Source: an uncultured Prevotella sp. (GTDB taxonomy: Bacteria > Bacteroidota > Bacteroidia > Bacteroidales > Bacteroidaceae). From it: a stretch of 7,995 bases of DNA. Each line of letters begins with the position of its first letter. The stretch's first letter is position 1. Shown here piece by piece: positions 6,847-7,995 of this stretch. The notes under the pieces were generated by a model. That model was not told where the DNA came from, made no database searches, and saw only the letters and a program-made list of their open reading frames with translations. The stretch spans positions 1 to 7,995 of the forward strand of contig CAKOVA010000077.1 in assembly GCA_934120735.1 (NCBI GenBank). Reading direction: 5' to 3'. The translations under genes were made by a program, and so were the position numbers.

Positions 6847-6879
6847 TTTTACAAAGCCATGTGCATAGCATGACAAAGT
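6847..6879 (-). promoter_or_regulatory. Candidate Pho-box-like repeats upstream of pafA
   Basis: Read on the minus strand, TTGTCATG (6876-6869) and TTGTAAAA (6854-6847) start exactly 22 bp apart, that is two 11-bp steps, with a poorly matching unit between. The proximal TTGTAA begins 17 nt before the TAnnTTTG box, the same distance as in the pit promoter. The distal copy contains TGTCAT, the core of the E. coli Pho box. Weaker than the pit array because only two units are recognisable. Confidence 0.35.
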
Positions 6880-6901
6880 AATGATGGTTTGTCGCCGAAG
6901 G

Positions 6902-7708
6902 TTAGTCGTGCTTGAGTCGTCTGTTGGGCTCTTTGCTTTCAATCCAACTCCTGAGCAGCCACAGGGCATTGTTGTATGCGCGTTGGCTGATTTTGCGCGT
7001 GGGGAAATCCATTTTGACACCAATGCTGAAGGCGGTCTTGAACTTTTCGGCCTCGTAAAGGCTGGGTTGTCCCGTAAAAGGACCGTTGATAAATCGCATA
7101 TTTGCGCGTTGATGTCCCCCTAAACCAAAGCGGTAGTCCCAGTCGAGGCAGAGCGAAACGGTGCTGAAAAGGTGAATGTCAACGCCCAACCGTGGTATAA
7201 TACTCAAGGCTGGGCATTGTACGTCGTGCTCCAAATAGAGAGTTGTTCCAGGGTAACCTTCGCTTACCGCATGATTGCCTTTGCCCTGTGAGCGGCTAAG
7301 GTTGAGAAAATTGGTTTGAAGGGAGGCGCCAACGTGCGGCTGGATGATCCATTTCTTGGGAAAAAAGTAATATTTTGCACCAGCGGTGAGGCCCATTGTA
7401 TTAATCTTTTTCAGTCCGATGCCACTGGAAAAGCCGGTAAAAAGTCCGGCTTGTTCAAAGTACACACCTCCTGTTAAAGCCAGTCTTTGAGTGAGAAAAT
7501 AATCACCGCTGAGTGAAAATAGGTTCCCTTCGTTGTCATTGGGAACATAGAAGGGTTGCTTTTCCGGCGAATTGTCTCCTACGGAAGTCTTGCCCATTCC
7601 CAGTTGTAATCCCCAGCGTTTCGGGGCGTCGTCATCACTTGCCGCTTTGATCGGTAACGAATAAAAAGCGACCATTGTTAAAATCAAGATGAAATATTGT
7701 TTCTTCAT
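6902..7708 (-). CDS. Outer-membrane beta-barrel protein, function unknown
   Basis: Predicted 268-aa outer-membrane protein. Residues 1-22 form a signal peptide (MKKQ, hydrophobic core, likely cleavage after IKA). The rest shows alternating hydrophobic/polar stretches ending in aromatic residues that look like about eight beta strands, for example 31-43, 63-88, 103-134, 155-198 and 224-235, joined by Gly/Asn/Ser-rich loops. The last strand (FSIGVKMDF, 227-235) would normally end such a barrel. Here about 33 more residues follow, basic and helix-like (containing ALWLLRSWIES, 248-258). I do not recognise a specific family or ligand. It lies 100 bp upstream of pafA on the same strand with no clear terminator between, so partial co-transcription is possible, but no phosphate-related motif is seen. 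The start ATG at 7708 is set by the signal peptide; its promoter is not clear. Confidence 0.8.
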   Translation of the reverse strand: MKKQYFILILTMVAFYSLPIKAASDDDAPKRWGLQLGMGKTSVGDNSPEKQPFYVPNDNEGNLFSLSGDYFLTQRLALTGGVYFEQAGLFTGFSSGIGLKKINTMGLTAGAKYYFFPKKWIIQPHVGASLQTNFLNLSRSQGKGNHAVSEGYPGTTLYLEHDVQCPALSIIPRLGVDIHLFSTVSLCLDWDYRFGLGGHQRANMRFINGPFTGQPSLYEAEKFKTAFSIGVKMDFPTRKISQRAYNNALWLLRSWIESKEPNRRLKHD

Positions 7709-7842
7709 TTGTGGAAACTTATTGAAATAAATGCGTGTAAAAGTAAATAAAAAGTGGATAAATCGAAGATTGTTTCATCTGCTTTTCATGCTTTTTAACA
7801 GATTTAGGAAATTACTACTGAGCCTTTATCACGGGTAGAGGA

Positions 7843-7876
7843 CAAAAAAATATCATAACTCCGTGGAGCTATGATA
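7843..7876 (-). terminator. Rho-independent terminator of the tRNA-Asp transcript
   Basis: An 11-bp stem with one G-T pair (TATCATAGCTC with GAGTTATGATA on the minus strand, 7876-7851) closes a 4-nt CACG loop and is followed by seven T (7850-7844). It lies 47 bp downstream of the tRNA 3' end and separates it from the outer-membrane protein gene. Confidence 0.88.
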
Positions 7877-7923
7877 CTGATGTGTTGTTAAATCCATTCA
7901 GACTTGATGTCTAAACTATTTGT

Positions 7924-7995
7924 TGGCGGTGCGTACGAGACTCGAACTCGTGACCTCCTGCGTGACAGGCAGGCATTCTAACCAACTGAACTAAC
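7924..7995 (-). tRNA. tRNA-Asp(GUC), 5' end cut by the window edge
   Basis: Reading the minus strand from 7995, the sequence folds as a tRNA starting at base 6 of the acceptor stem. It shows a D arm with GTTC/GAAT, an anticodon stem CCTGC/GCAGG with loop CTGTCAC (anticodon GTC at 7966-7964), a variable loop AGGTC, T arm ACGAG-TTCGAGT-CTCGT, acceptor 3' strand ACGCACC, discriminator G and an encoded CCA (7926-7924). GUC decodes aspartate, and the G73 discriminator agrees. The first five bases lie beyond the window. A terminator follows. Confidence 0.96.

Noticed and set aside
6802..6901. Terminator for the outer-membrane protein gene
   Set aside because: Only a 6-bp A/T-rich GACAAA/TTTGTC pairing is present, with no T-tract, so no terminator was called.
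7714..7745. Possible -7 boxes of the outer-membrane protein gene (TAAGTTTC and TACTTTTA on the minus strand)
   Set aside because: Both miss the final G of TAnnTTTG, and the first is too close to the ATG; neither has a convincing -33 partner.
7877..7923. AGAC/GTCT mini-hairpin (7900-7912) between the tRNA and its terminator
   Set aside because: Only four base pairs with no conserved context; expected by chance.

Overview
The window is ordinary chromosomal DNA from a Bacteroidales bacterium, most likely in or near Prevotella/Prevotellaceae. Three things point there: the protein types (PafA-class phosphatase, single-domain RlmL, PiT transporter with a long C-terminal domain), promoter -7 boxes of the Bacteroidetes form TAnnTTTG, and AT-rich start regions without Shine-Dalgarno sequences. 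I see no insertion sequence, phage gene, CRISPR array or plasmid gene.

Layout. On the minus strand, a serine O-acetyltransferase (cysE, 1551-2450) is followed 44 bp downstream by a 23S rRNA guanine methyltransferase of the RlmL type (25-1506). They probably form one transcription unit from a good TAnnTTTG promoter at 2480-2509. Divergent from them on the plus strand is a PiT-family inorganic phosphate transporter with a fused soluble helical domain (2663-4900), ending in a hairpin terminator (5007-5064). A 419-bp convergent intergenic stretch follows. It carries four imperfect 22-bp tandem repeats (5075-5162) and then the terminator of the opposing gene (5221-5274). On the minus strand come a secreted PafA-like alkaline phosphatase (5320-6801) and, upstream of it, an outer-membrane beta-barrel protein of unknown role (6902-7708). 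The window closes with the terminator (7843-7876) and most of a tRNA-Asp(GUC) gene (7924-7995) that runs off the right edge.

How the genes fit together. The centre of the window is a phosphate-acquisition pair: PafA should release phosphate from organic monoesters in the periplasm, and PiT should carry phosphate across the inner membrane. The most interesting non-coding signal is that both promoters appear to share an upstream element. The pit promoter carries 11-bp direct repeats of CGATTGTAATA type (2539-2582). The pafA promoter carries TTGTAA and TTGTCATG copies in the same 11-bp phase. In both, the proximal TTGTAA begins exactly 17 nt before the TAnnTTTG box. This looks like the architecture of a PhoB/OmpR-family activated promoter (a Pho box) and is offered as a testable inference. 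I found no clearly novel multi-gene system here.
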